Notes under the pieces: generated by a model
What the model saw: the letters and a program-made list of their open reading frames with translations, nothing else
Database searches by the model: none
Told to the model about the DNA's origin: nothing
Assembly: GCA_934655935.1 (NCBI GenBank)
Contig: CAKUHJ010000079.1
Location: 1-9,100, forward strand
DNA length: 9,100 bases
DNA from: an uncultured Oscillospiraceae bacterium
GTDB lineage: Bacteria; Bacillota; Clostridia; Oscillospirales; Oscillospiraceae
Reading direction: 5' to 3'
Made by a program: the position numbers and the translations under genes
Shown: one piece after another, positions 1 through 6,745 of the stretch
Layout: each line of letters opens with the position of its first letter
How positions within the stretch are numbered: the stretch's first letter is position 1

Positions 1-77
1 TCCAGCTCCTCCAAAGGAAGGTTGCTGTGCGGAAGCCACGCGGCGGGCTTGAAGCGGAATTCGTCATAAAGTCCCAT
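1..77 (-). CDS. N-terminal fragment of an unrecognised gene, last visible gene of the leftward operon
   Basis: Only about the first 25 codons are present; the rest lies beyond the left edge. The visible N-terminus reads MGLYDEFRFKPAAWLPHSNL and continues with PLEEL. The start is supported by a good ribosome site (AAAGGAG, on the - strand at about 86-92) that overlaps the stop codon of the upstream ATPase gene, leaving 14 bases between stop and start. That spacing makes it very probably co-transcribed with the importer. No signal peptide or membrane segment is visible in the stretch available. I do not recognise the family: the Phe-Lys-Pro-x-x-Trp-Leu-Pro stretch is too short to assign. Given its position it may encode another enzyme or accessory protein of the same pathway, but that is inference only. 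Confidence 0.7.
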   Translation of the reverse strand, partial: MGLYDEFRFKPAAWLPHSNLPLEEL

Positions 78-91
78 AACAGAAGCTCCTT

Positions 92-1067
92 TCAGATATT
101 AGGCTTTTTGCGGGGCGCCTGCCAGCTGCCGCAGGCGACATAATGTCCGGGCTCGACCATGATATAGGCGGGCTCGCGCTCGGCGCAGCAGGCCTTTGCC
201 TCGGGACAGCGCGTGTGGAAATGGCAGCCGGAGGGGGGATTTGCAGGGCTTGGAAGATCGCCCTCGAGCAGAATCCGGCTGCGGCGCAGATCCGGGTCCG
301 GAATCGGAATGGCGGAGATCAGCGCGCGGGTATAGGGATGAACCGGATTGCTGAAAATCTGCTCGGTGCTTGCCAGCTCCACCACCCGGCCCAGGTACAT
401 GACGGCGATCCGGTCGCAGACATGGCGGATGACGGAGAGATTGTGCGAAATGAAAAGGTAGGTCAGATGATACTCCTGCTTGAGCTGGTCAAGCAGGTTC
501 AGAACCTGCGCCTGCACGGAGACGTCCAGCGCGGAAACGGCCTCGTCGCACACGATGAACTTCGGCTTCAGAATCAGCGCGCGCGCAATGCCGACGCGCT
601 GCTGCTGGCCGCCGGAGAATTCATGCGGGTAGCGGTTTCCGACGGACGGAGAGAGGCCGACGTCCTCCATGGCCTGATGTACGCGGGCCTGCCGCTCCTT
701 GCGGTCCTTCACGCCGTGGAAGCGCAGGGGCTCTTCGATGATCTGGTAGATTGTTTTTCTGGGGTTCAGGGAGGCCAGCGGGTCCTGGAAGACGATCTGC
801 ATATCCCGGCGCAGCGAGATGAGCTCCTTGCTGCTGAGGCGGTAGACGTCCTTTCCCTCAAACTCGACAAGCCCATCCGCCTTGTCATACAGGCGGAGAA
901 TGGTGCGGCCCAGCGTGGACTTGCCGCAGCCGGATTCGCCGACCAGACCGAAGGTCTCTCCGGCGAGAATATCGAGGGAAATGCCGTCGACGGCCTTGAT
1001 ATAGTTTGTGGCGAAGCCCTCCTTGAACTCAAAGTATTTGCGGACGGAGTCAAGGTGAATGAGCGTT

Positions 1068-1078
<11 letters not shown>
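92..1078 (-). CDS. oppF: Peptide/nickel-type ABC transporter ATP-binding protein, OppF/DppF family
   Basis: Second of two ATPase subunits that power an oligopeptide/dipeptide-type importer at the inner face of the membrane. In the 328-residue product, the Walker A is GESGCGKST at 47-55, the Q-loop Gln is at 98, the signature is FSGGQQQR at 154-161, Walker B ends in Asp178-Glu179, and the switch His is at 212. All are intact, so it should hydrolyse ATP. The C-terminal extension typical of the family has Cys at 285, 291, 297/298 and 316, the pattern that binds an iron-sulfur cluster in characterised relatives. I chose the ATG at 1078 rather than the in-frame ATG at 1114 because AGGAGG lies 8 bases before it. 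The gene therefore overlaps the end of the OppD-type gene by 11 bases, which suggests translational coupling. Transported substrate is not determined; Opp, Dpp, App, Gsi and nickel systems share this family. Confidence 0.93.
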
Positions 1079-2060
<982 letters not shown>

Positions 2061-2071
2061 GCTTGTTCTCC

Positions 2072-2917
2072 TTATTTCTGGCGCATGGGATCGAGCCACT
2101 CGCGAAGCTCGTCCCCCAGCAGGTTGATCGACAGAACGACAAGAAAAATGGTAATGGCCGGGGCAAGAATGTAGCCGGTGGACTCGAAAATAAACTGCTT
2201 GGCATAGGAGAGCATGGAGCCCCATGCGGGCTCGGGCGGTTTGATGCCAAGGCCGAGGAAGCTCAGGCCGGCCTCCAGAAGAATCGCGGACGCCGTGAAG
2301 AGCGAGAACTGTACGATGATGCCGGACGCGCAGTTGGGAAGCACCGCGCGGAAAAGAATATAGCCGGATTTCGCGCCGAAGGCCTTCGCGGCCTCGATGA
2401 ACTCGCGCTCCTTGATGGAAAGGACGCTGCCGCGGACGATTCTGCCGTAGGCCGGGAAGCTGACAATGGCAATGGTCAGCATCAGCGTGACGGCCGAGGC
2501 GTCAAAAATGGTCATGAGCAGGAGCGCCAGCATCATGCTGGGGAAGGAGAAGAACGCGTCCATGATCCGCATGATGACGCTGTCCAGAACGCCGCCGTAG
2601 AAGCCTGCGACCAGGCCCAGAGGCACGCCGAGGAGCATCGCGAGCGTCGCAGAGCCGAAGCCGACGGTGATGCTGTTTTTCGCGCCGTAGACGATTCTCG
2701 CCCACAGGTCGCGTCCATATTCGTCGCAGCCCAGCCAGTGTTCCGCGGAGGGCTTTGCCAGCCGCAGGCGCATATCGATGGCCAGAGGGTCCTGCCGGGT
2801 GAGAAGACCGGGGAAGAATGTGGCCAGAAGAGCCAGCGCCAGAACGATCAGCGCAAAAATGGTTGTGATGCGGAGCCCGCGCAGACCGGGGCGACGCAGG
2901 GTTTGCTTCTTTTTCAT
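2072..2917 (-). CDS. oppC: Peptide/nickel-type ABC transporter permease, OppC/DppC family
   Basis: Second membrane subunit of the importer, 281 residues, close to the usual family length. A short basic N-terminus (MKKKQTLRRP) is followed by a membrane segment at about 15-36. Then comes the external stretch with the family hallmark HWLGCDEYGRDLWARIVYG at about 60-78, and further membrane segments at roughly 84-108, 118-140, 142-155, 200-222 and 245-268. The cytoplasmic coupling (EAA) loop lies at about 173-195 (EAAKAFGAKSGYILFRAVLP), where the ATPases dock. The C-terminus, with a Gly-Asp-x-Leu-Arg-x-x-Leu-Asp-Pro pattern, is typical. GAGGAGG on the - strand overlaps the stop codon of the upstream permease gene and sets the start; the two genes are only 12 bases apart. 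It forms the translocation pore with the OppB-type protein. Confidence 0.93.
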   Translation of the reverse strand: MKKKQTLRRPGLRGLRITTIFALIVLALALLATFFPGLLTRQDPLAIDMRLRLAKPSAEHWLGCDEYGRDLWARIVYGAKNSITVGFGSATLAMLLGVPLGLVAGFYGGVLDSVIMRIMDAFFSFPSMMLALLLMTIFDASAVTLMLTIAIVSFPAYGRIVRGSVLSIKEREFIEAAKAFGAKSGYILFRAVLPNCASGIIVQFSLFTASAILLEAGLSFLGLGIKPPEPAWGSMLSYAKQFIFESTGYILAPAITIFLVVLSINLLGDELREWLDPMRQK

Positions 2918-2929
2918 ACGCTTGCCTCC

Positions 2930-3907
2930 TCAGTCCAGCTTGATCCGCGGGTCGATGGCCGCATACAGAATATCGCAGAGCATATTCAGGAACACCATCG
3001 CGGCGGCAATCAGAAGAACGGTTGCCTGTACGGCGGGGTAGTCCCGGTTGGAAATGGAGGAATACAGATACCAGCCGATTCCGGACCAGCCGAAGACCTG
3101 CTCGATGACGACCGAGCCGCCGATGAGCTGACCGATTCGCATACCGAGCAGGGTAACGACGGTCACGGCGACATTTTTGAACGCGTGGGCATAATATACA
3201 GCCTGTCTGGAAAGGCCCTTGGCCTTCGCGGTTCTGACGTAGTTCGAACCCAGAACCTCCAGCATCTCAGAGCGGATGTACCGCGTGAGGGAGGCCTGCT
3301 CCATCAGCGCCATCGTCAGCGCCGGGAGAATCAGAAACCGGAGATTTTCCGCAGGGTTTTCCGAGAAGGCGACATATCCGTTGGAAGGAAGGACCTTGGC
3401 CTTCACCGCGAAGATGATGATAAAAATCAGGCCAAGGCAGAAGCCGGGGAGCGCCAGAAAGCCGGTGGAGAGCACGCGGATAAACTGGTCATAAAGGCTT
3501 CCTTTTTTGATTGCGCTGGTGACGCCGAAGATCACAGCCAGCACAACCGCCAGAATCATGGACAGGACCAGCAGCTCCAGCGTGGCCGGAAGCTTCTGGG
3601 CAATCACCGCGCCGACGTCCTCGCCGGAGATCAGGGATTTGCCGAAATCACCGCGCAGGCAGTCTCTCAGCCAGCGCAGATACTGGAGCGGATACGGCTG
3701 GTCCAGGCCAAGCTCGGCGGCTACGCGCGCGTAATTCTCGGCCGAGAAGTCGCCGTGCGCGCCGATTTTCATCTTGACAGGATCGCCGGGGCACAAACGC
3801 ACCGCCGCAAACACAATCACGGATACCAACAGCAGCACCAGGCAGGCCATCAGCAGCCGCTTGACAATGTACTTGAACAAAGACGAACGGATTAATTTCT
3901 TGAACAT
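2930..3907 (-). CDS. oppB: Peptide/nickel-type ABC transporter permease, OppB/DppB family
   Basis: First membrane subunit of the importer, 325 residues. A membrane segment at about 17-38 is followed by the family pattern RLCPGDPV and a large external loop containing LGLDQPYPLQYLRWL at about 66-80 and the GDFGKSL pattern. More membrane segments lie at about 110-130, 146-168, 190-205, 247-268 and 295-316. The EAA coupling loop is at about 223-245 (YVRTAKAKGLSRQAVYY). The protein ends in the characteristic DPRIKLD. The start at 3907 has a ribosome site GGTGGTGA about 9 bases upstream, weaker than those of the other importer genes. This is the only importer gene preceded by a long gap (146 bases after the binding-protein gene), so its expression may be lower than that of the binding protein. 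Confidence 0.93.
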   Translation of the reverse strand: MFKKLIRSSLFKYIVKRLLMACLVLLLVSVIVFAAVRLCPGDPVKMKIGAHGDFSAENYARVAAELGLDQPYPLQYLRWLRDCLRGDFGKSLISGEDVGAVIAQKLPATLELLVLSMILAVVLAVIFGVTSAIKKGSLYDQFIRVLSTGFLALPGFCLGLIFIIIFAVKAKVLPSNGYVAFSENPAENLRFLILPALTMALMEQASLTRYIRSEMLEVLGSNYVRTAKAKGLSRQAVYYAHAFKNVAVTVVTLLGMRIGQLIGGSVVIEQVFGWSGIGWYLYSSISNRDYPAVQATVLLIAAAMVFLNMLCDILYAAIDPRIKLD

Positions 3908-3932
3908 AGCGCCTATTCACCACCTACTTTTT

Positions 3933-3951
3933 CGGCCGCCAAAGGCGCCCG
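3933..3951 (-). promoter_or_regulatory. Small hairpin just upstream of the oppB ribosome site
   Basis: In the - strand transcript, CGG-G-CGCC, a TTT loop and GGCG-G-CCG pair as 3 + 4 base pairs around a G/G mismatch. It ends about six bases before the TAGGTGGTGA ribosome site. It could modestly tune permease translation or simply be a spacer fold; the role is inferred. Confidence 0.3.
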
Positions 3952-4007
3952 CGGAAGCAACAAAACGATTGACGAGGCCGGAAGCGGAGCTGTGCGGACC
4001 GTTTCCG

Positions 4008-4040
4008 GCGCCGGACACCGGCAAAGCCGGTATCCGGCGC
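4008..4040 (-). promoter_or_regulatory. Strong hairpin after oppA, likely 3'-end stabiliser or partial terminator
   Basis: Two 15-base arms (4008-4022 and 4026-4040) pair along their whole length around a 3-base loop. On the transcribed - strand the only irregularity is one G-U pair. The hairpin lies 13 bases after the binding-protein stop codon. No T-rich tract follows, so it is not a classic Rho-independent terminator. Hairpins at this position in binding-protein transporter operons commonly protect the upstream message and give more binding protein than membrane components; that role is inferred here. Confidence 0.6.
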
Positions 4041-4053
4041 GGAGGGAAGAGCA

Positions 4054-5628
4054 TCAGCCGAGGGTTGCGTAGCTGAAAATGTATCTGGATTCGCCGGTGA
4101 AGCAGACGTTGTTCAGCTTTTCGTTTGCGCCGTAGAGGTTGTCGACGCACAGGTAGGTGTAGACAGGCATTTTTTCAGCCAGAAGATCGAAGATCTGGCC
4201 GTAGAGCTCGGCGCGCTTGGTTTCGTCCGCCGTGGTCGCGGCTTCGTCGATGAGCGCGCTGAGGCCGGGGATGATGGCCTCGGAGGCCTGGTAGTTATAG
4301 AGGCTTGCGATGATCAGGGTCATCATGGTCGCCGGGTCGGTGCCGACCATGGAGTAGGAGTTGGCGATCATGTCATAGTCTCTGGACAGGTAGTGGTCCA
4401 GCCACACGGACATTTCCTCCACGGAGACGTTCAGCTTGATGCCGATCTTTGCAAGGTCCTGCTGCCAGATGATGCCGATGGCCTCAAAGGCGCCGCCCTG
4501 CAGGCAGTTGAGGGTGAATTCAAAGCCGTCGGCGTAGGGCGTCGTGGCAAGAAGCGCCTTGGCGGCGTCCACGTCATAGGTTGTGTCGTAGACGGACTTG
4601 AAGTACTTTGCGCCGGGATGCACCACGCCGGTCGAGGCGGAGGCATAGCCGTAGAAGACCTGGTTGGCAATGGTCTCGGTGTCGAGGCACATGAACATGG
4701 CCTTCAGAACGTCCTCGTTCTGGAACGCTTCGACATTGTGCTTGCCGATTTCGAACAGATACGTGGAGTTGGAGGTGGGAGAGGTGACGACCTTGAGGCC
4801 GCTGCTGCCGGCAACCGTACCGGCGGACATGGCACTGAGGTTGTAAATCAGGTCAACGTCGCCGGCCTGCAGGCTGGTGATTTCCGTGGACTCGTCCGCG
4901 AAGTATTTCAGGACGAAGCCATCCAGCTTCACGTTGGCGGCGTCCCACCAGTCGGCGTTCTTTTCAAAGGTCATGCTGTCGTTGGTGACCGCGGAGGCAA
5001 AGCGGAAGGGGCCGGTGCCGTTGAGCACGGTGGAGTAGGTCGCGGGGTCCTGCTTGGCGGAGACAATCGCCATGGAGGACAGGGAGTCCAGCAGGGCCGG
5101 GGTCGGCGCGCTCAGCTGAAGAACAAGCGTGTGCTCGTCCGGGCAGGTGATTTCGGAGACGGAGGCAAAATAGCCCGCACGCCAGCAGCCGTTGGCCTCG
5201 TCCTTGGTGTACTCCAGCGTGTACTTGACGTCCTCGGCGCTGAAGGCGGAGCCGTCGTGGAATTTGACGCCCTCGCGCAGGTGGAAGGTGTAGGTGAGCG
5301 CGTCGTCGGAAATATCCCAGCTGGCGGCCAGAGAGGGAACGTACTCGTTCTTCTCATTGATGTACAGCAGGGGCTCCATCACGTTGTTGTTGATGAAGCA
5401 GAGGTAGATGGTCTGCTGGTTGACGAAGGGGTTGTAGTCGACGATTTCGTCAATCAGGGCCGCGCGGAGCACGGCACCGGAGGCGGCAGGCGTGTCCTGG
5501 GTTGTCTGCTGGGAATCGCCGGAGGGCTTTTCCTCCGTGGCGGCGGGCTTGGCGGCGCAGCCTGCAAACATGCAGCACAGCATTGCCAGCGCAAGCGTCA
5601 GGGCTAAAAGCTTACAGATTTTTTTCAT
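4054..5628 (-). CDS. oppA: Extracytoplasmic solute-binding lipoprotein, family 5 (OppA/DppA type)
   Basis: This 524-residue binding protein captures the substrate outside the cell and delivers it to the OppBC permease. It begins with a lipoprotein signal: basic MKKICK, a hydrophobic core, and the lipobox FAGC with the lipidated Cys at 24. A low-complexity linker rich in Thr, Ala, Gln and Pro follows to about residue 50. The family-5 signature lies at about 111-139 (LTYTFHLREGVKFHDGSAFS, then AEDV), with the conserved NGTGPFRF at 203-210. Length fits the family. The start at 5628 has AAGGA about 9 bases upstream. No promoter is visible in the 140 bases before it, so it is probably read from the promoter before the cyclase gene. 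Members bind peptides, nickel chelates, glutathione, opines and other small molecules; pocket residues cannot be assigned by eye, so the ligand is unknown. Confidence 0.93.
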   Translation of the reverse strand: MKKICKLLALTLALAMLCCMFAGCAAKPAATEEKPSGDSQQTTQDTPAASGAVLRAALIDEIVDYNPFVNQQTIYLCFINNNVMEPLLYINEKNEYVPSLAASWDISDDALTYTFHLREGVKFHDGSAFSAEDVKYTLEYTKDEANGCWRAGYFASVSEITCPDEHTLVLQLSAPTPALLDSLSSMAIVSAKQDPATYSTVLNGTGPFRFASAVTNDSMTFEKNADWWDAANVKLDGFVLKYFADESTEITSLQAGDVDLIYNLSAMSAGTVAGSSGLKVVTSPTSNSTYLFEIGKHNVEAFQNEDVLKAMFMCLDTETIANQVFYGYASASTGVVHPGAKYFKSVYDTTYDVDAAKALLATTPYADGFEFTLNCLQGGAFEAIGIIWQQDLAKIGIKLNVSVEEMSVWLDHYLSRDYDMIANSYSMVGTDPATMMTLIIASLYNYQASEAIIPGLSALIDEAATTADETKRAELYGQIFDLLAEKMPVYTYLCVDNLYGANEKLNNVCFTGESRYIFSYATLG

Positions 5629-5676
5629 TTTCGTCCATCCTTTCTTTCGTGCGGAAGCGGGTTCGGTTCTGCTGCG

Positions 5677-5708
5677 CTCCCGTTTTCACCGTCCGGCGAA
5701 AACGGGAG
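5677..5708 (-). promoter_or_regulatory. Perfect inverted repeat between the cyclase and oppA genes
   Basis: Arms CTCCCGTTTTC (5677-5687) and GAAAACGGGAG (5698-5708) pair perfectly over 11 bases around a 10-base loop. The repeat sits in the 140-base gap between the cyclase stop codon and the oppA start. No T-run follows on the transcribed - strand, so full termination is unlikely. A role in processing, in stability of the oppA message or in partial attenuation is inferred. The rest of the gap holds no gene or clear promoter. Confidence 0.55.
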
Positions 5709-5768
5709 TCTTTGAAAACTGAGACGTACGGCGCGTAAGGTCGGGGGATGCGAAAAAGCCGTGGGCGC

Positions 5769-6458
5769 TTAGTCCTCCTCGATGATGACGGCGCGTGCGG
5801 GAACGCAGCTGGTGATGGGGATCTTGGGCGTGAGAATGGTCAGCTTGCAGCGGCGGGCGGTGCACTTTTCAAGATCGACCATCGGGCCGGCCATCAGGAT
5901 GTTGGCGGCGTAGAATTCCTCAAAGAAGCCCTGCGGCTGCTCGAGATGGTCCCATCTGGCGGTGTCGCCGCCCATGATGAAGGGCTTCCTGGCGATGAGC
6001 CATTCGATGGCCTCCTTTGTAAAGTAGGGGGCGTATTTCAGATTGTCCGGATGGAACCAGTAGCGGCCCCAGCCCGTGCCGACGAGAATCGCGTCGCCCT
6101 CCTGGATATCCTGGGCGTTGAAGCAGCCTTCCAGATCCTTGACGGTGATGGGGCGGCGGCCGACGGTCGGGTCCATATCCCAGAGGCCCAGATTCAGGAC
6201 GACGCAGGGAACGTCAATCAGCTTTTCTACCGGAACCTCGATCAGCGGATAGCTGTTGCCGTTGCCATAGTTGTGCGCGGGCGTTTCCAGGTATGTGCCG
6301 GTCTGGCTGTGCAGGCCCTCGAAGATCTCGCAGCCGACGGTGCGGTTGTCAAGCCAGGGGATGGGGGGCAGGGGCTTGATGTTGATCTCGGGGAAGGGGG
6401 GGTCGTAGTTCCACATGCCGGAGTTGATGACGCCTGTGACGTCGATGATCTTTTTCAT
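5769..6458 (-). CDS. Cyclase-family (kynurenine formamidase-like) protein with altered metal motif
   Basis: A 229-residue member of the cyclase family (Pfam PF04199), whose known enzymes are metal-dependent hydrolases of amide, lactam or ester bonds such as kynurenine formamidase and isatin hydrolase. The N-terminus (MKKIIDVTGVINSGMW), the central Gly-Thr-x-x-x-x-Pro-x-His block at 54-62, the GGDTARWD segment at 163-170 and the Pro-Ala-Arg-Ala-Val-Ile-Ile-Glu ending match the fold. The usual His-x-Gly-Thr-His-x-Asp-x-Pro-x-His motif reads Gln52-Thr-Gly-Thr-Tyr56-Leu-Glu58-Thr-Pro-Ala-His62, so three metal positions differ. The later His and Glu ligands also appear absent (FFEEFYAANIL at 178-188). 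It may use another metal site, have a different activity, or be non-catalytic. The start at 6458 has AGGAGG 8 bases before it; a frame open to 6545 begins on the promoter -35 box and is rejected. It is first in the leftward operon and transcribed away from the glycyl radical gene. No signal peptide, so cytoplasmic. Confidence 0.85.
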   Translation of the reverse strand: MKKIIDVTGVINSGMWNYDPPFPEINIKPLPPIPWLDNRTVGCEIFEGLHSQTGTYLETPAHNYGNGNSYPLIEVPVEKLIDVPCVVLNLGLWDMDPTVGRRPITVKDLEGCFNAQDIQEGDAILVGTGWGRYWFHPDNLKYAPYFTKEAIEWLIARKPFIMGGDTARWDHLEQPQGFFEEFYAANILMAGPMVDLEKCTARRCKLTILTPKIPITSCVPARAVIIEED

Positions 6459-6478
6459 GATGCTGGCCTCCTGTTTTT

Positions 6479-6501
6479 TTGTGTGCTTTTTGCGCACACA
6501 A
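6479..6501 (-). promoter_or_regulatory. Leader hairpin / palindrome before the cyclase gene
   Basis: TTGTGTGC (6479-6486) and GCACACAA (6494-6501) are perfect 8-base inverted arms around a 7-base loop. From the predicted start of transcription near 6510 the hairpin would lie within the first ten to thirty bases of the leftward RNA, just before an A-run and the AGGAGG ribosome site. It could protect the 5' end of the RNA, or the DNA palindrome could be an operator placed just downstream of the promoter. The sequence cannot separate these. Confidence 0.5.
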
Positions 6502-6516
6502 TTTATCAATGAATAA

Positions 6517-6545
6517 ATTTTAAGCTCGAATTTTTTAAATGTCAA
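6517..6545 (-). promoter_or_regulatory. Promoter of the cyclase-opp operon (sigma-A type)
   Basis: On the - strand, TTGACA (6545-6540) is a perfect -35 box, followed by a 17-base spacer and TAAAAT (6522-6517), one mismatch from the consensus -10. Transcription would begin near 6510, giving a leader of about 50 bases before the ATG at 6458. It is the only convincing leftward promoter seen, so the whole operon probably depends on it. Confidence 0.8.
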
Positions 6546-6650
6546 GATAACGACGCGGCGATTTTTGTGGTTTTTACGCTTTTGAGCATAGAATAAAATA
6601 CGTAAAATTTGTGCAAAACGCCGTTTATTCGTTTTTTATTGCCTAACATA
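6546..6650. promoter_or_regulatory. AT-rich core between the divergent promoters, probable regulator-binding region
   Basis: About 105 bases separate the two -35 boxes and hold no gene. The stretch is strongly AT-rich compared with the flanking genes. TTTTGAGCA at 6580-6588 and its near inverse TGTGCAAAA at 6610-6618 share the pattern TTTTGnnCA; a third copy, TTTTGCGCA, lies at 6488-6496 in the leader palindrome. Perfect 7-base inverted pairs are also present: TTTTACG 6572-6578 with CGTAAAA 6601-6607, and GAATAAA 6591-6597 with TTTATTC 6624-6630. Short AT-rich repeats arise easily by chance, so operator function is only suggested. Confidence 0.4.
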
Positions 6651-6679
6651 TTGACAAGAATTGAGGCGAACAATATATT
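6651..6679 (+). promoter_or_regulatory. Promoter of the glycyl radical enzyme gene (sigma-A type)
   Basis: TTGACA at 6651-6656 is a perfect -35 box, followed by exactly 17 bases and TATATT at 6674-6679, one mismatch from the consensus -10. Transcription would start near 6686, giving a purine- and AT-rich leader of about 60 bases. Such a strong core suggests that control is by repression or by a factor outside this window. Confidence 0.8.
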
Positions 6680-6745
6680 TAATGCATAAATAAATTAATA
6701 TTTATATGAACAAGAAAACAACGAAACGAGAATAAAAAGGAGTGT

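Larger units (their letters stand above)
3908..4053 (-). other. oppA-oppB intercistronic spacer with two hairpins
   Basis: This 146-base spacer in the - strand transcript holds no gene that I can support. It contains a long stem close to the binding-protein stop codon (4008-4040) and a smaller stem just before the permease ribosome site (3933-3951). No T-run follows either one and no promoter is evident, so the transcript probably continues through it. Confidence 0.6.

Noticed and set aside
2061..2225. A 55-residue N-terminal extension of the OppD-type protein
   Set aside because: It overlaps the permease coding sequence in another frame and does not resemble the family N-terminus; a good ribosome site marks the ATG at 2060.
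4008..4040. Rho-independent terminator after the binding-protein gene
   Set aside because: The stem is strong, but no T-rich tract follows on the transcribed strand and the permease genes beyond it have no visible promoter.
4393..5607. A 404-codon + strand open frame opposite the binding-protein gene
   Set aside because: It is antisense to a clear lipoprotein gene; its Gly/Val-rich, repetitive composition is typical of a reversed coding frame.
6459..6545. A 29-residue N-terminal extension of the cyclase protein starting at TTG 6545
   Set aside because: That TTG is part of the TTGACA -35 box, the extension crosses the -10 box and leader hairpin, and an ideal AGGAGG site precedes the ATG at 6458.
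6690..6705. AT-only inverted repeat ATAAAT/ATTTAT in the radical enzyme leader
   Set aside because: It is made only of A and T in an AT-rich region, so it is expected by chance and would form a very weak stem.
6459..6745. Riboswitch or T-box leader in the control region
   Set aside because: The predicted leaders are only about 50-60 bases long and contain no recognisable aptamer, T-box motif or terminator-antiterminator pair.
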